A stretch of DNA of 64,000 bases from Xanthobacteraceae bacterium (GTDB lineage Bacteria > Pseudomonadota > Alphaproteobacteria > Rhizobiales > Xanthobacteraceae). The notes under the pieces are model-generated. The model ran no database searches. It saw nothing but the letters and a program-made list of their open reading frames with translations, and was not told the DNA's origin. The stretch is from contig JANINJ010000107.1 of NCBI GenBank assembly GCA_024508855.1, positions 124,001-188,000 on the forward strand, written 5' to 3'. How positions within the stretch are numbered: position 1 is the first letter of the stretch; every line of letters starts with the position of its first letter. The translations under genes were made by a program, and so were the position numbers. Positions 34,012 through 42,660 of the stretch are shown here, in pieces.

Positions 34012-35733
34012 CTAGGGCAGCACCTCGCGGCGCTCGGCTAATTGCGCATCGGTTTCGGCGCGCTTCTCGTCCAGCAGGCCGTTGTCCACCGCCGCGATCA
34101 CCTTGAACAACTCCTGCGCGTCGGTCAGGCGCGGCACGGTGACGTAATCGGCTCCGGCGGAATACAGGTCGTCGACGCTGGCCAGCACATCCGCGGTGGA
34201 GACGATCTTTGCGGTCGCGTTCAGCGTGCGGACATGGCGCACCAGCTTCTCGTTATCGGCGCCTTTCAATAGCGCATCCGGAACGCTGAGGATGACGATC
34301 TCGGCACCGCCGATCCCGGCGTGCACCAGCGTGTCGACATTGCTGATATCACCATAGATGACGTGCAACCCACGGTTCGCCAGATTGCGGAACACGTTGG
34401 GATTGAAATCCACCACGGTGATCTGATCCAGCAGCGATTTGTCCTGGCGCTCGATCTCGCTCAGCAATGCACTGGCGGCGCGGAAGAAGCCGAGGATCAC
34501 GATGCGCCGCGCGGCGCCATGGCCTTCGGCATGTTCGGCAACTGCGCCGTGATCGAGATCGCGAAGCCCCAGCATCTTCAGCGGCCCGATCGCCAGCCGG
34601 ACGATCTGGTCGCTGCGGGCAATGGCGAAGGTCGACAACACCGCCAGAATGACGAATGCGAACGAAGTCGCGTTGGCGGTATCCATCGAAACCTGTTTCG
34701 CCATGACGCCGGTCTGGATCACCACCAGAGAGAACTCGCTGATCTGTGCCAGGTTGATCGCGGGCAACAGGCTGGCACGCAGGCCCTGCTTCATCAGATA
34801 GAGCGGAAGGAATGTCGTGAGCAGCCGGCTTGCCACGGTGAATCCGGCGATTATCAGCGCCAGCCCGATCACCGAACCGTTGGGCACCGGTATGGTCATG
34901 CCGAGGGTGACGAAGAACAGCGTGATGAAGAAATCCCGCAAGGTGGTGACCTTGGCGGTGACGTCCAGCGCGTAGGGAAAGGTAGACAGCGACACGCCGG
35001 CGACCAGCGAGCCCATTTCGCGCGACAGATGCAACCGCTCTGCGATCTCGCCGATCAGAAAACACCACGCCAACGCACCAAGCAGCACCAGCTCGGGCAG
35101 CCGCGCCATCTGGTCGAACAGTTTTGGCAACACGTAACGGCTGAGCACCAGCGCCGTCGCCACCAGCACGCCGACGCGCGCGATCGATAGCAGGATGATA
35201 CCGACCTGAAGGTTATCGAGGCTCGGCTGCACCGCCAGAAACAGGATGGCGAAGATATCCTGCAACACCAGCACGCCGAGCGTGATGCGACCCGGCAGCG
35301 TATCCAGTTCGCGCTTCTCGTAGAGCACCTTGACGATGATCACGGTACTGGAGAGTGCGCAGGCGATGCACAGATACAGCGCATCGAAACTTCCCGATCC
35401 CAGGCCAAGCCCGATCGCGACGAAGAACAGCAGTCCGAGAACGCAGCCGCCGATCAACTGGCCGCCGGCGGCGAACAGGATGACGCGACCGGCCCGCACG
35501 ATCTTCTTCAGGTCGATTTCCAGCCCGATCATGAACAGCATGAAAATCAGGCCCAGTTCGGAAATGGCGCCGATCGATTCCTGCGACTTGACCCAACCGA
35601 TCCCGAACGGGCCGATGATGAAGCCGCCGACCAGATAGGCAAGGATCAGCGGCTGCCGGAAGAAGTGCGCCAGTAGCCCGAGCACCCACGCGAACAGAAT
35701 GCTGAGCGTGATATCGCTGATGAAAGTGTGCAT
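34012..35733 (-). CDS. CPA2 cation:proton antiporter with RCK domain (KefB/YbaL-like)
   Basis: A 573-residue inner-membrane protein, monovalent-cation:proton antiporter-2 family. Twelve or so transmembrane helices fill residues 1-385 (SILFAWVLGLLAHFFRQPLI; LGLIFMLFMIGLEIDLKKIV; FVTLGMTIPVPNGSVIGLAL). A cytoplasmic TrkA-N/RCK domain then starts RRIVILGFFRAASALLSEIE and runs to about residue 550. The usual dinucleotide motif GxGxxG is replaced by GFFRAAS, as in YbaL-type members, so NAD regulation is doubtful. CAGGGGC precedes the ATG. It probably exchanges K+ or Na+ for protons. Confidence 0.9.
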   Translation of the reverse strand: MHTFISDITLSILFAWVLGLLAHFFRQPLILAYLVGGFIIGPFGIGWVKSQESIGAISELGLIFMLFMIGLEIDLKKIVRAGRVILFAAGGQLIGGCVLGLLFFVAIGLGLGSGSFDALYLCIACALSSTVIIVKVLYEKRELDTLPGRITLGVLVLQDIFAILFLAVQPSLDNLQVGIILLSIARVGVLVATALVLSRYVLPKLFDQMARLPELVLLGALAWCFLIGEIAERLHLSREMGSLVAGVSLSTFPYALDVTAKVTTLRDFFITLFFVTLGMTIPVPNGSVIGLALIIAGFTVASRLLTTFLPLYLMKQGLRASLLPAINLAQISEFSLVVIQTGVMAKQVSMDTANATSFAFVILAVLSTFAIARSDQIVRLAIGPLKMLGLRDLDHGAVAEHAEGHGAARRIVILGFFRAASALLSEIERQDKSLLDQITVVDFNPNVFRNLANRGLHVIYGDISNVDTLVHAGIGGAEIVILSVPDALLKGADNEKLVRHVRTLNATAKIVSTADVLASVDDLYSAGADYVTVPRLTDAQELFKVIAAVDNGLLDEKRAETDAQLAERREVLP

Positions 35734-35816
35734 GCCCCTGCCAGTAGGCGGTTTTTCGCCGTTCGTAAACTAAAGGCAGGGTCCCTCGCGTCAACGAGTT
35801 AATTTCATCGCGGGTT

Positions 35817-38651
35817 TCAACGTTCGAGGATCTCGCGAACCTTCGTGGCAAAGGCATCGACCTCGAACGGCTTGGTGATCAGATCGGTGGTCTCGCTCCA
35901 GAAGTCCGCCCCGGCCGCAACCTTTTCGGCGTAACCGGTCATGAACAGGACCTTCAGCGCCGGCCACCTTGCCTGCGCCTGCTCTGCGAGCTGCCTGCCG
36001 TTCATGCCCGGCAGCCCGACATCGGTGACCATCAGGTCGATGGTGTTCGGCGCCGCCAGCAATTCGAGCGCCGCGGCCCCGTCCGGCGCCTCGATCACAT
36101 GGTATCCGAGTTCGTCGAGCGCGGCCGCGACCACGAGACGCACCGCCTCTTCGTCCTCCACCACCAGAACGGTCTCGCCCGGCTGCGCCGGTTCGGCTTC
36201 GGATGGCTCGGCGGGTTGTTCAGGCACGATCTGCATCGCACTGCGCGGCAGGAAGATGGTGACCGAGGTACCGGCCCCCGGCTCACTGGCGATCGAGACA
36301 TGGCCGCGCGATTGCTTGGCGAAGCCGTACACCATGGACAGGCCGAGGCCGGTGCCCTGACCGATCGGCTTGGTCGTGAAGAACGGATCGAACGCGCGCT
36401 CGACTTCCGCAGCCGTCATGCCGACGCCCCGATCGCGAACGACGATGACAACATAGTCACCGGCCGCGATATCGCGCTCGGACGCCGCAAGGGTGCGATT
36501 GCCGGTTTCGATCGTCAGTTCTCCGCCACCCGGCATGGCGTCGCGCGCATTGATAACAAGGTTGAGGACGGCGTTCTCAAGCTGGTTGTGATCCGTTTCC
36601 GCGGTCCATATCTGCGGATCAGCCGCAATGGACAACACGATGTGGTTGCCGAGCGTCCGGCGCAGCATGTCTTCCATCGACAGGATCAGTTGCGAAACGT
36701 CGACCGGTTTGAAGTCGAGCGACTGCTGCCGCGAGAATGCCAGCAGCCGATGCGTGAGCGCGGCGGCGCGATGTGCGGAATTCACCGCGGGGTCGATAAA
36801 CTTGTCGACATCCGCGAACCGCTTGGCGGCAATGCGGCGCTTCGCCAGTTCGAGCCCGCCGATGATTCCGGTCAGCAGATTGTTGAAGTCATGCGCGATG
36901 CCGCCGGTGAGCTGGCCGACGGCTTCCATCTTCTGCGCCTGACGCAACTGCGCCTCTGTCACACGCAGCGCCTGCTGGGCGTTCTTTTCCGCCGAGATAT
37001 CACGACCGACCGCGTAGATCAGATTCTCGTCAAGGACCGATGTCCACGAGATCCATCGCTCGCCGGCACCGCGTGTGGGAAACGGGGTCTCGAAGCGGCC
37101 GAAATCGCCGTCGGCCGCCAGACGCGTCAGCGATTTGCGCGCCTTCTGCAACACCGGCAGATGTTCGTGCTCGATGTTGGTCGGGCCGAGCAATTGATCG
37201 GCGGTCCAGCCCGTCACCTCGCTCCATGCCGGGTTGACGCTGAGCCAGTTTCCTTGCTGATCGAGCACCAGCAGCAGGTCCTGCGACACATTCCAGATCC
37301 GGTCGCGCTCGCGGGTTCGCCGGTCGACCTCGATCGCGAGCGTTTCATTGAGGCGCCGCAGATCGTCCTCGGCCACCTTGCCGGCGGTGATGTCATGCGC
37401 GACGCCGATAAAGCCTGCATGCCGTCCCGAGGCATCCCAACGCGGTTGCGATTCCGAGCGAATCCAGCGCCATTTTCCGTCAGAGCGCAGATACCGCGCC
37501 TCCAGTACGAACGGCTTCAGGGACGACTCACCGGCAACCTGCTCCTTGAGGATGCGCGGCAGATCATTTGGATGCAGGATCTTGCGCCAGTCGAAAACCA
37601 GCGCCTCCTCGTAGCCGAGCCCGAGAAAATCCAGATAGGCCTGGTTGGCGAAGGCGCGCGCGCCATCGAGCCGGGACACCCAGATCGGCACCGGCGCACT
37701 GTTGGCGATCAGGCGGAAGCGCTGCTCGCTTTCGCGCAAGGTTTCCTCTGCCAGCATGCGGTCGGTAATATCGATATGCGCGCCGACCAGCCGCAGCGGA
37801 TGACCAAGCGCATCGCGATCGATCCGTGCCTTCACTGCAATCCAGCGCACTTCGCCGTCGCTCGGCCGGATAATACGATACTCCGCTGCATAGTCGGAGG
37901 ATCCATCGGCGACAGCCTTGAGGAACGCCCGTTCGGCCTTGCCGCGATCCTCGGGGTGAACGCGCCTGACCCAATCGTCATGGGTCTCCCGTGCGGCCTC
38001 GGGTGGAAGGCCGTGGATCGTCAGATATTCCGGCGACCGCCGGTTACGGAAGCCGCTGCGAAGATCGACCTCCACGCCGCCGACGCGGCCGATTTCTTGA
38101 ACGCGCGCCAGTTCGGATTCGCGATCGCGTAAGGCCTTGTCGGAATTCGAGCGTTCGATCGCCAGCGCCACGGTATTGGCCGCAAACGCAAGAAGCTCGC
38201 GCTCACCGACGCCGGGCGGATTCGGCCGCGGAAAGTAGAGCGCGAGGGCACCCAGGATATGGCCATCCAGCGCCAGCACCGGCGCCGACCATGCGGATTG
38301 CAGTACTGCCCCGACGCCTTCGAGCGCGTCCCATTCGGCGACGTTTTCGGTGTAGGTCGATTGCCGGCGCTCGATGGCGAGCCGCGCGGGCGAGGCGGAC
38401 GCATGATCCTTCCCGGTTTCGAGCGCGACGATAGCCGAAGGCAGGTCGCAGGTCGCGGTGTGGGTCAGCCTTCCGTCTGGCTCGCGGAAAAACAGGCCAC
38501 AGCGGCTGCCCTGCCCGACCAGTGCCTCGATGGCCTGCAGCAGAGCGGCGAGCGTTGCGCCCAGCGCTTCCCCGGCAGCCACCCGTCTCAAGGTAGTACG
38601 CTCGATATCGAGCAAACTCAGCGTCTTGCTTTCGATGGCGGGGGTTTGCAA
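35817..38651 (-). CDS. Hybrid sensor histidine kinase (GAF-PAS-PAS-PAS-HisKA-HATPase-receiver)
   Basis: A cytosolic 944-residue kinase. Order: GAF at about 15-170 (GSRCGLFFREPDGRLTHTAT), three PAS domains at about 190-310, 315-440 and 460-580 (WVRRVHPEDRGKA; FRLIANSAPVPIWVSRLDGA; LVLDQQGNWLSVNPAWSEVT), and a HisKA with the phosphorylated histidine in GIAHDFNNLLTGIIGGLELA. The ATPase N, G1 and G2 boxes are LNLVINARDAMPGGG, VVRDRGVGMTAAEV and GTGLGLSMVYGFAKQSRG. The receiver at about 825-944 has phospho-aspartate in MVTDVGLPGMNG and lysine in ITKPF. No membrane segment is present. Start is TTG 38651; GGGAAGG lies 8 bases upstream. Confidence 0.92.
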   Translation of the reverse strand: MQTPAIESKTLSLLDIERTTLRRVAAGEALGATLAALLQAIEALVGQGSRCGLFFREPDGRLTHTATCDLPSAIVALETGKDHASASPARLAIERRQSTYTENVAEWDALEGVGAVLQSAWSAPVLALDGHILGALALYFPRPNPPGVGERELLAFAANTVALAIERSNSDKALRDRESELARVQEIGRVGGVEVDLRSGFRNRRSPEYLTIHGLPPEAARETHDDWVRRVHPEDRGKAERAFLKAVADGSSDYAAEYRIIRPSDGEVRWIAVKARIDRDALGHPLRLVGAHIDITDRMLAEETLRESEQRFRLIANSAPVPIWVSRLDGARAFANQAYLDFLGLGYEEALVFDWRKILHPNDLPRILKEQVAGESSLKPFVLEARYLRSDGKWRWIRSESQPRWDASGRHAGFIGVAHDITAGKVAEDDLRRLNETLAIEVDRRTRERDRIWNVSQDLLLVLDQQGNWLSVNPAWSEVTGWTADQLLGPTNIEHEHLPVLQKARKSLTRLAADGDFGRFETPFPTRGAGERWISWTSVLDENLIYAVGRDISAEKNAQQALRVTEAQLRQAQKMEAVGQLTGGIAHDFNNLLTGIIGGLELAKRRIAAKRFADVDKFIDPAVNSAHRAAALTHRLLAFSRQQSLDFKPVDVSQLILSMEDMLRRTLGNHIVLSIAADPQIWTAETDHNQLENAVLNLVINARDAMPGGGELTIETGNRTLAASERDIAAGDYVVIVVRDRGVGMTAAEVERAFDPFFTTKPIGQGTGLGLSMVYGFAKQSRGHVSIASEPGAGTSVTIFLPRSAMQIVPEQPAEPSEAEPAQPGETVLVVEDEEAVRLVVAAALDELGYHVIEAPDGAAALELLAAPNTIDLMVTDVGLPGMNGRQLAEQAQARWPALKVLFMTGYAEKVAAGADFWSETTDLITKPFEVDAFATKVREILER

Positions 38652-39017
38652 ATCAGCAACCTTCCCATCGATAACCGGGCCGGCACGCCGCCAGTATTCG
38701 TATCGTAAGCATTTTGGATCGAGCCCCCTCGATCGTCGATTGCATCAGAAAATCACTTCATCAAAAAGCCGCTAGCCGGAACGGACTTGAGCAAAGAAAG
38801 TTCCGGCGCAGGTGACTTTTCTGCAATATCACGAGGTTCAGGGAAAATCGTTTGCCGCATGGTGGTCATGGGAGCGGCATCCCGATCGCTCGCCAAATAG
38901 GGATGCGCTACGCCACCCCATATGGCATAGCAACGCCAGCGCCGATGCGGATCGGGACACCAAGATCGTCCAAAAAGGGATTGCTTCGGTCCAAAAGGCG
39001 GGAAACGACCGAAAACG
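38652..39017. other. 366-bp region between the hybrid kinase and tRNA-Pro
   Basis: Holds the ribosome binding site of the kinase (GGGAAGG, minus strand, complement at 38660-38666) and presumably its promoter. Short plus-strand frames here (for example 38812 and 38852) lack ribosome binding sites and homology. No repeat of the known families and no further RNA gene are visible. Confidence 0.5.
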
Positions 39018-39094
39018 TGGTCGGAGTGGCAGGATTTGAACCTGCGACCCCTGCGTCCCGAACGCAGTGCTCTACCGGGCTGAGCCACACTCCG
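39018..39094 (-). tRNA. tRNA-Pro (anticodon CGG)
   Basis: A 77-base cloverleaf read on the minus strand. The acceptor arm CGGAGTG pairs with CACTCCG, followed by discriminator A and an encoded CCA. D-loop region is GCTCAGCCCGGTAGAGC. The anticodon stem CTGCG/CGCAG holds loop TTCGGGA with anticodon CGG. The T-arm has GGTTCAAATCC. Charges proline for CCG codons, which are common in this high-GC genome. Confidence 0.95.
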
Positions 39095-39162
39095 ACAAGA
39101 TGCGCGGCTTATAGCCTTGGCTTTCGCATACCGCAAGAAGGCGAATTGAGGATATGAACTCG

Positions 39163-40155
39163 ATGACCGTGGGCCTGACGACAAAAATGCTGCCAGCGGG
39201 CCCAACCACGGCCGCAGAGGCCGCCAGATGCCTCCTGAATGGCGGCCTGGTGGCGTTTCCCACCGAGACGGTCTACGGCCTCGGCGCCGACGCGACGCAG
39301 CCCGAGGCCATTGCGCGGCTTTATCAGGCCAAGGGGCGGCCTTCCTTCAATCCGCTGATCGCCCATGTGGCCGATCTGGCTGCCGCCGAACGAATCGCCC
39401 GGTTCAATGCAACGGCGCGGAAGCTGGCCGAAGCGTTCTGGCCCGGACCGTTGACCCTGGTGCTGCCGAAAACCGCAAATTGCGTGGTCGCCGACCTCGC
39501 TACCGCCGGGCTCGATACCGTCGCGGTGCGAATCCCGGCCCATGCCGTGGCGCGGGATATTCTCCGCGAACTCGGCCGCCCGATCGTCGCGCCGTCGGCC
39601 AACCGCTCCGGCCACGTCTCGCCGACCGCCGCCGAGCACGTGGCTAGCGACCTCACCGGGCGGATCGACCTGATCGTCGACGGCGGCCCGGTCCCGGTCG
39701 GCGTCGAATCCACCATCATCGGCTGCTTCGATACGCCGCTGCTGCTGCGACCGGGCGGGGTTCCACGCGACGCTATCGAGCGTGTGCTCGGCCACGCTGT
39801 GGGTCGGCCCCCGGAGGAGCCGGATGCGCATTCCAGCCAGCCGCTGGCACCGGGCATGCTGGCCTCACATTACGCGCCCCGAACCAAGGTGAGGCTCAAT
39901 GCGCAGCGCCTCGCGGACGGCGAGGCTTTGCTGGCCTTCGGCCCCGATCCGATTTCCGGAAGCGACGCCGCCGCGGCATCGCTCAACCTCTCGGCGCGCG
40001 GCGACTTGACCGAGGCCGCGGCGAACCTGTTCAGTCACCTGCGCGCGCTGGATGCCGCCCATGCTACTGCCATCGCCGTGATGTCCATTCCTCATGACGG
40101 ACTTGGCGAAGCCATCAACGACCGGCTGCGGCGCGCGGCCGTGCCACAGGATTGA
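39163..40155 (+). CDS. sua5: L-threonylcarbamoyladenylate synthase (TsaC/Sua5)
   Basis: A 330-residue enzyme making threonylcarbamoyl-AMP for the t6A37 modification of tRNAs. The YrdC core is at residues 20-205 (GGLVAFPTETVYGLGADATQ; KGRPSFNPLIAHVADLAAAE; PSANRSGHVSPTAAEHVA). A C-terminal Sua5 domain follows with SHYAPRTKVRLN, so it is the long Sua5 form rather than short TsaC. ATG 39154 abuts GAGGAT with no spacer, so the second ATG at 39163 is preferred, with GAGG 11 bases upstream. It starts 68 bp from the tRNA gene; a GlcD-type oxidase follows closely. Confidence 0.92.
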   Translation: MTVGLTTKMLPAGPTTAAEAARCLLNGGLVAFPTETVYGLGADATQPEAIARLYQAKGRPSFNPLIAHVADLAAAERIARFNATARKLAEAFWPGPLTLVLPKTANCVVADLATAGLDTVAVRIPAHAVARDILRELGRPIVAPSANRSGHVSPTAAEHVASDLTGRIDLIVDGGPVPVGVESTIIGCFDTPLLLRPGGVPRDAIERVLGHAVGRPPEEPDAHSSQPLAPGMLASHYAPRTKVRLNAQRLADGEALLAFGPDPISGSDAAAASLNLSARGDLTEAAANLFSHLRALDAAHATAIAVMSIPHDGLGEAINDRLRRAAVPQD

Positions 40156-40195
40156 ATCCGCCCCGCAGACAACGACAACAACAACGAGACGCGAG

Positions 40196-41623
40196 ATGAA
40201 CATCGTCCAACCGCCGCCCGCCCCGCTCTCACCCGACCTGATCGCGCGCTTCCGCGCCATCGTCGGCGACAAATACGGCGTGACCGATGCGGCCGAGATC
40301 ACACCTTACGTTACCGAGGAACGCAATCTCTACACCGGCCATTCACCGCTGGTGTTGCGCCCCGGCTCGACCGCCGAGGTCTCCGCGATCAGCAAACTCG
40401 CCAGCGAAACCCGCACCGCATTGGTGCCGCAAGGCGGTAATACCGGTCTCGTCGGCGGACAGACTCCACACCATGGCGAGGTAGTGCTGTCGCTGCGGCG
40501 CATGGACAAGATCCGCGACGTCGATACGCAGTCCAACACCATGACGGCGGAAGCCGGCGCGGTGCTGCAGACGCTGCAGCAGCGTGCGAGCGACGTGGAC
40601 CGGCTGTTTCCGCTGTCGCTCGGCGCGGAAGGCAGTTGCACCATCGGCGGCAACCTCTCGACCAATGCCGGCGGCACCGGCGCGCTGGCCTACGGCGTGG
40701 CCCGGGCGATGGCACTCGGCCTCGAAGTGGTGCTGGCGGACGGCCGCGTGCTCAACACGCTGTCGAAGCTGAAGAAGGACAATACCGGCTACAACCTGCA
40801 CAATCTGTTCATCGGCGCCGAAGGCACGCTCGGCATCATCACCGCAGCGTCGCTGAAGCTGTTTCCCAAACCGCGCGCGGTGGAGACGGCATTCGTCGGG
40901 CTGCACTCATCCGAAGCCGCGCTGAAGCTTTTGGAGATTTCGCAGAACGAAGCCGCGGGCAGCCTGACCAGTTTCGAACTGCTGGCCGAAATCTGCATCG
41001 ATTTCTGCGTCAAGCACGGGCCTTCAATCCGCGATCCGCTGTCGAAGCGATATCCCTGGTACGTGCTGATGGAAGTGTCGTCACCACGTGACGACGCGCG
41101 CGCGACGCTGGAAGCCATTCTGGCGCGTGGCATCGAAGACGGCATCGTCGACGATGCGGTGATGGCCGAAAATCTCAGCCAGCGCGCGGCATTCTGGAAG
41201 CTGCGCGAAGTGATCTCGCCAGCCCAAAAGCCGGAGGGCGGCTCGATCAAGCACGATGTGTCGGTGCCGATCGCCGCGGTGCCGGCCTTTATCGAAGAGG
41301 CCAACAGCGCGGTGGTGAAATTGATTCCGGGTAGCCGCCCGGTGCCGTTCGGCCACCTCGGCGATGGTAATATCCACTACAATGTCAGCCAGCCGGTCGG
41401 CGGCGATACCAAGACATTCCTCGACCGCTGGCATGAGGTCAACGCCGTGGTGTTCGAGATCGTACTGAAGATGGGCGGCTCGATTTCTGCCGAACACGGC
41501 ATCGGCGTGATGAAGCGCGACGAGCTTCCCGACGTGAAGGACAAGGTCGCCATCGAACTGATGCGCAGCATCAAGGCGATGCTGGATCCGCTCAACATCA
41601 TGAACCCCGGCAAGGTGTTGTGA
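40196..41623 (+). CDS. FAD-binding oxidoreductase, GlcD/D-lactate dehydrogenase type
   Basis: A 475-residue FAD-linked dehydrogenase of the VAO/PCMH fold, acting on D-2-hydroxy acids such as glycolate, D-lactate or D-2-hydroxyglutarate. FAD-binding motif ALVPQGGNTGLVGGQTP is followed by LGAEGSCTIGGNLSTNAGGT. The C-terminal cap has HLGDGNIHYNVSQ and EHGIGVMKRDELP, which hold metal-binding histidines. ATG 40196 starts the domain; the frame open to 40094 overlaps the end of the Sua5 gene. It is probably co-transcribed with sua5. GlcE/GlcF partners are absent, so it is a single-subunit enzyme. Confidence 0.9.
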   Translation: MNIVQPPPAPLSPDLIARFRAIVGDKYGVTDAAEITPYVTEERNLYTGHSPLVLRPGSTAEVSAISKLASETRTALVPQGGNTGLVGGQTPHHGEVVLSLRRMDKIRDVDTQSNTMTAEAGAVLQTLQQRASDVDRLFPLSLGAEGSCTIGGNLSTNAGGTGALAYGVARAMALGLEVVLADGRVLNTLSKLKKDNTGYNLHNLFIGAEGTLGIITAASLKLFPKPRAVETAFVGLHSSEAALKLLEISQNEAAGSLTSFELLAEICIDFCVKHGPSIRDPLSKRYPWYVLMEVSSPRDDARATLEAILARGIEDGIVDDAVMAENLSQRAAFWKLREVISPAQKPEGGSIKHDVSVPIAAVPAFIEEANSAVVKLIPGSRPVPFGHLGDGNIHYNVSQPVGGDTKTFLDRWHEVNAVVFEIVLKMGGSISAEHGIGVMKRDELPDVKDKVAIELMRSIKAMLDPLNIMNPGKVL

Positions 41624-41656
41624 GTGCGGAGAGCGATCGTATCACGCCTCTCTCAC

Positions 41657-41805
41657 GTCGTCCCTGCGAAGGCAGGGACCCATACGGTGCGGAGTTTCGG
41701 CTGATACGATTCGCATCGCCGGAGCGAAGCAATTCTTTCTTCGACGCACCTCTTAATTCATTCGACGCATTGGTGGTTATGGGTCCCTGCCTTCGCAGAG
41801 ACGAC
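41657..41805. mobile_element. MITE-like element with 28-bp inverted ends
   Basis: A 149-bp segment bounded by 28-bp inverted repeats (41657-41684 and 41778-41805) that match at 27 of 28 positions. Each arm contains TCCCTGCGAAGGCAGGGACC or its complement, itself a hairpin. The interior is 93 bp, AT-richer, and encodes nothing. The ends match an intergenic repeat common in Bradyrhizobium. No target-site duplication is obvious. Confidence 0.65.
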
Positions 41806-41826
41806 ACCATTTATGTCATTGCACCA

Positions 41827-42597
41827 TCAGAACAACGAGCCCTGTCCATCATCTTTTGACGACGCCACCTGCTTGCGTGCAGGCGCTTTCTTCTCTGGCT
41901 TTGGCGTCGGCGCTTCGGCTGCGATCTGCGCTTCCGTGATCGGCAGGATCAGTTGCGCAGTGTCATTGGCAACGCGATTGACGTCGCGCGACACCCGATG
42001 CCAGACGAACTCGCCCTCGCACGGCGCGACCAGCATGCCTTCCGCCTCATCGACATCGACCTGCGCGCAATCCAGCCAGCGGGCGAAATCCTGCGGCTTG
42101 ATCGTGATAGGTACGCGATGATGCAGCACCGCCAGATCGGGACTCGCTGCCGTCGTCATGATCGCGACGGTGTCGAGCTCCTCGCCGTTGGGGCCGGCCC
42201 AGGTTTCCGCAAGCCCGGCAAAGCCGATCGGACCGCCGTGGCGGGGGGCAATAAAATACGGGTGCTTCTGGCCGCCCGTGGTGTGCCATTCGTAATAGCC
42301 GTCGGCCGGAATCAGGCAACGCCGCCGCTTGATCGCGTTCTTGAATGCCGGCTTGTCGCGCGCGGTCTCGGCACGCGCGTTGATCAGCAGCGTGAAGTTG
42401 CGCGGATCCTTGACCCACGCCGGCAGAAATCCCCATCGCATTAAATGAAAATGGCGAATGCCCTGCTCGACGATGACCACCGGAATCGGCTGCGTCGGCG
42501 CGATGTTGTGCCGCGCCGGAAAATTCGGCTGCTCGCCGTATTCAAAGAGCGCGCGAATTGCCTCAGGTGGCGAGGTAATTACATAACGACCGCACAT
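41827..42597 (-). CDS. SOS-response-associated peptidase / abasic-site crosslinking protein (HMCES/YedK family)
   Basis: A 256-residue SRAP-domain protein that covalently traps abasic sites in single-stranded DNA through Cys-2. ATG 42597 gives MCGRYVITS, which exposes the catalytic cysteine; the frame from 42609 would bury it. The other catalytic residues are visible: asparagine in LLINARAETARDKPAF, glutamate in LIPADGYYEWHTTGG, and histidine in AVLHHRVPITI. The last 40 residues are disordered and Lys/Pro-rich (APTPKPEKKAPARKQVAS). It is divergent from the next gene across a 63-bp region that carries a palindrome; I find no clear alphaproteobacterial LexA box (GTTC-N7-GTTC). Confidence 0.92.
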   Translation of the reverse strand: MCGRYVITSPPEAIRALFEYGEQPNFPARHNIAPTQPIPVVIVEQGIRHFHLMRWGFLPAWVKDPRNFTLLINARAETARDKPAFKNAIKRRRCLIPADGYYEWHTTGGQKHPYFIAPRHGGPIGFAGLAETWAGPNGEELDTVAIMTTAASPDLAVLHHRVPITIKPQDFARWLDCAQVDVDEAEGMLVAPCEGEFVWHRVSRDVNRVANDTAQLILPITEAQIAAEAPTPKPEKKAPARKQVASSKDDGQGSLF

Positions 42598-42629
42598 TCT
42601 ATGATCCATTTCGGCGTTTTCTTCAGTAC

Positions 42630-42652
42630 CTTTTAACTCGGCATGTTAAAAG
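42630..42652. promoter_or_regulatory. Perfect inverted repeat in a short divergent promoter
   Basis: CTTTTAAC (42630-42637) and GTTAAAAG (42645-42652) with a 7-base spacer, between the HMCES gene and the conserved unknown gene. It overlaps the first in-frame ATG (42643) of the latter and so argues for the start at 42661. It could be an operator for an unknown dimeric regulator. Confidence 0.5.
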
Positions 42653-42660
42653 TGCACCCG

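Noticed and set aside
36099-38132. Antisense 677-codon open frame opposite the hybrid kinase
   Set aside because: Same GC-driven shadow; the kinase has complete H, N, G1 and receiver motifs.
42445-42636. LexA-type (GTTC-N7-GTTC) SOS box before the HMCES gene
   Set aside because: I looked for it in the 42598-42660 gap and found no acceptable match; only the CTTTTAAC palindrome is present.
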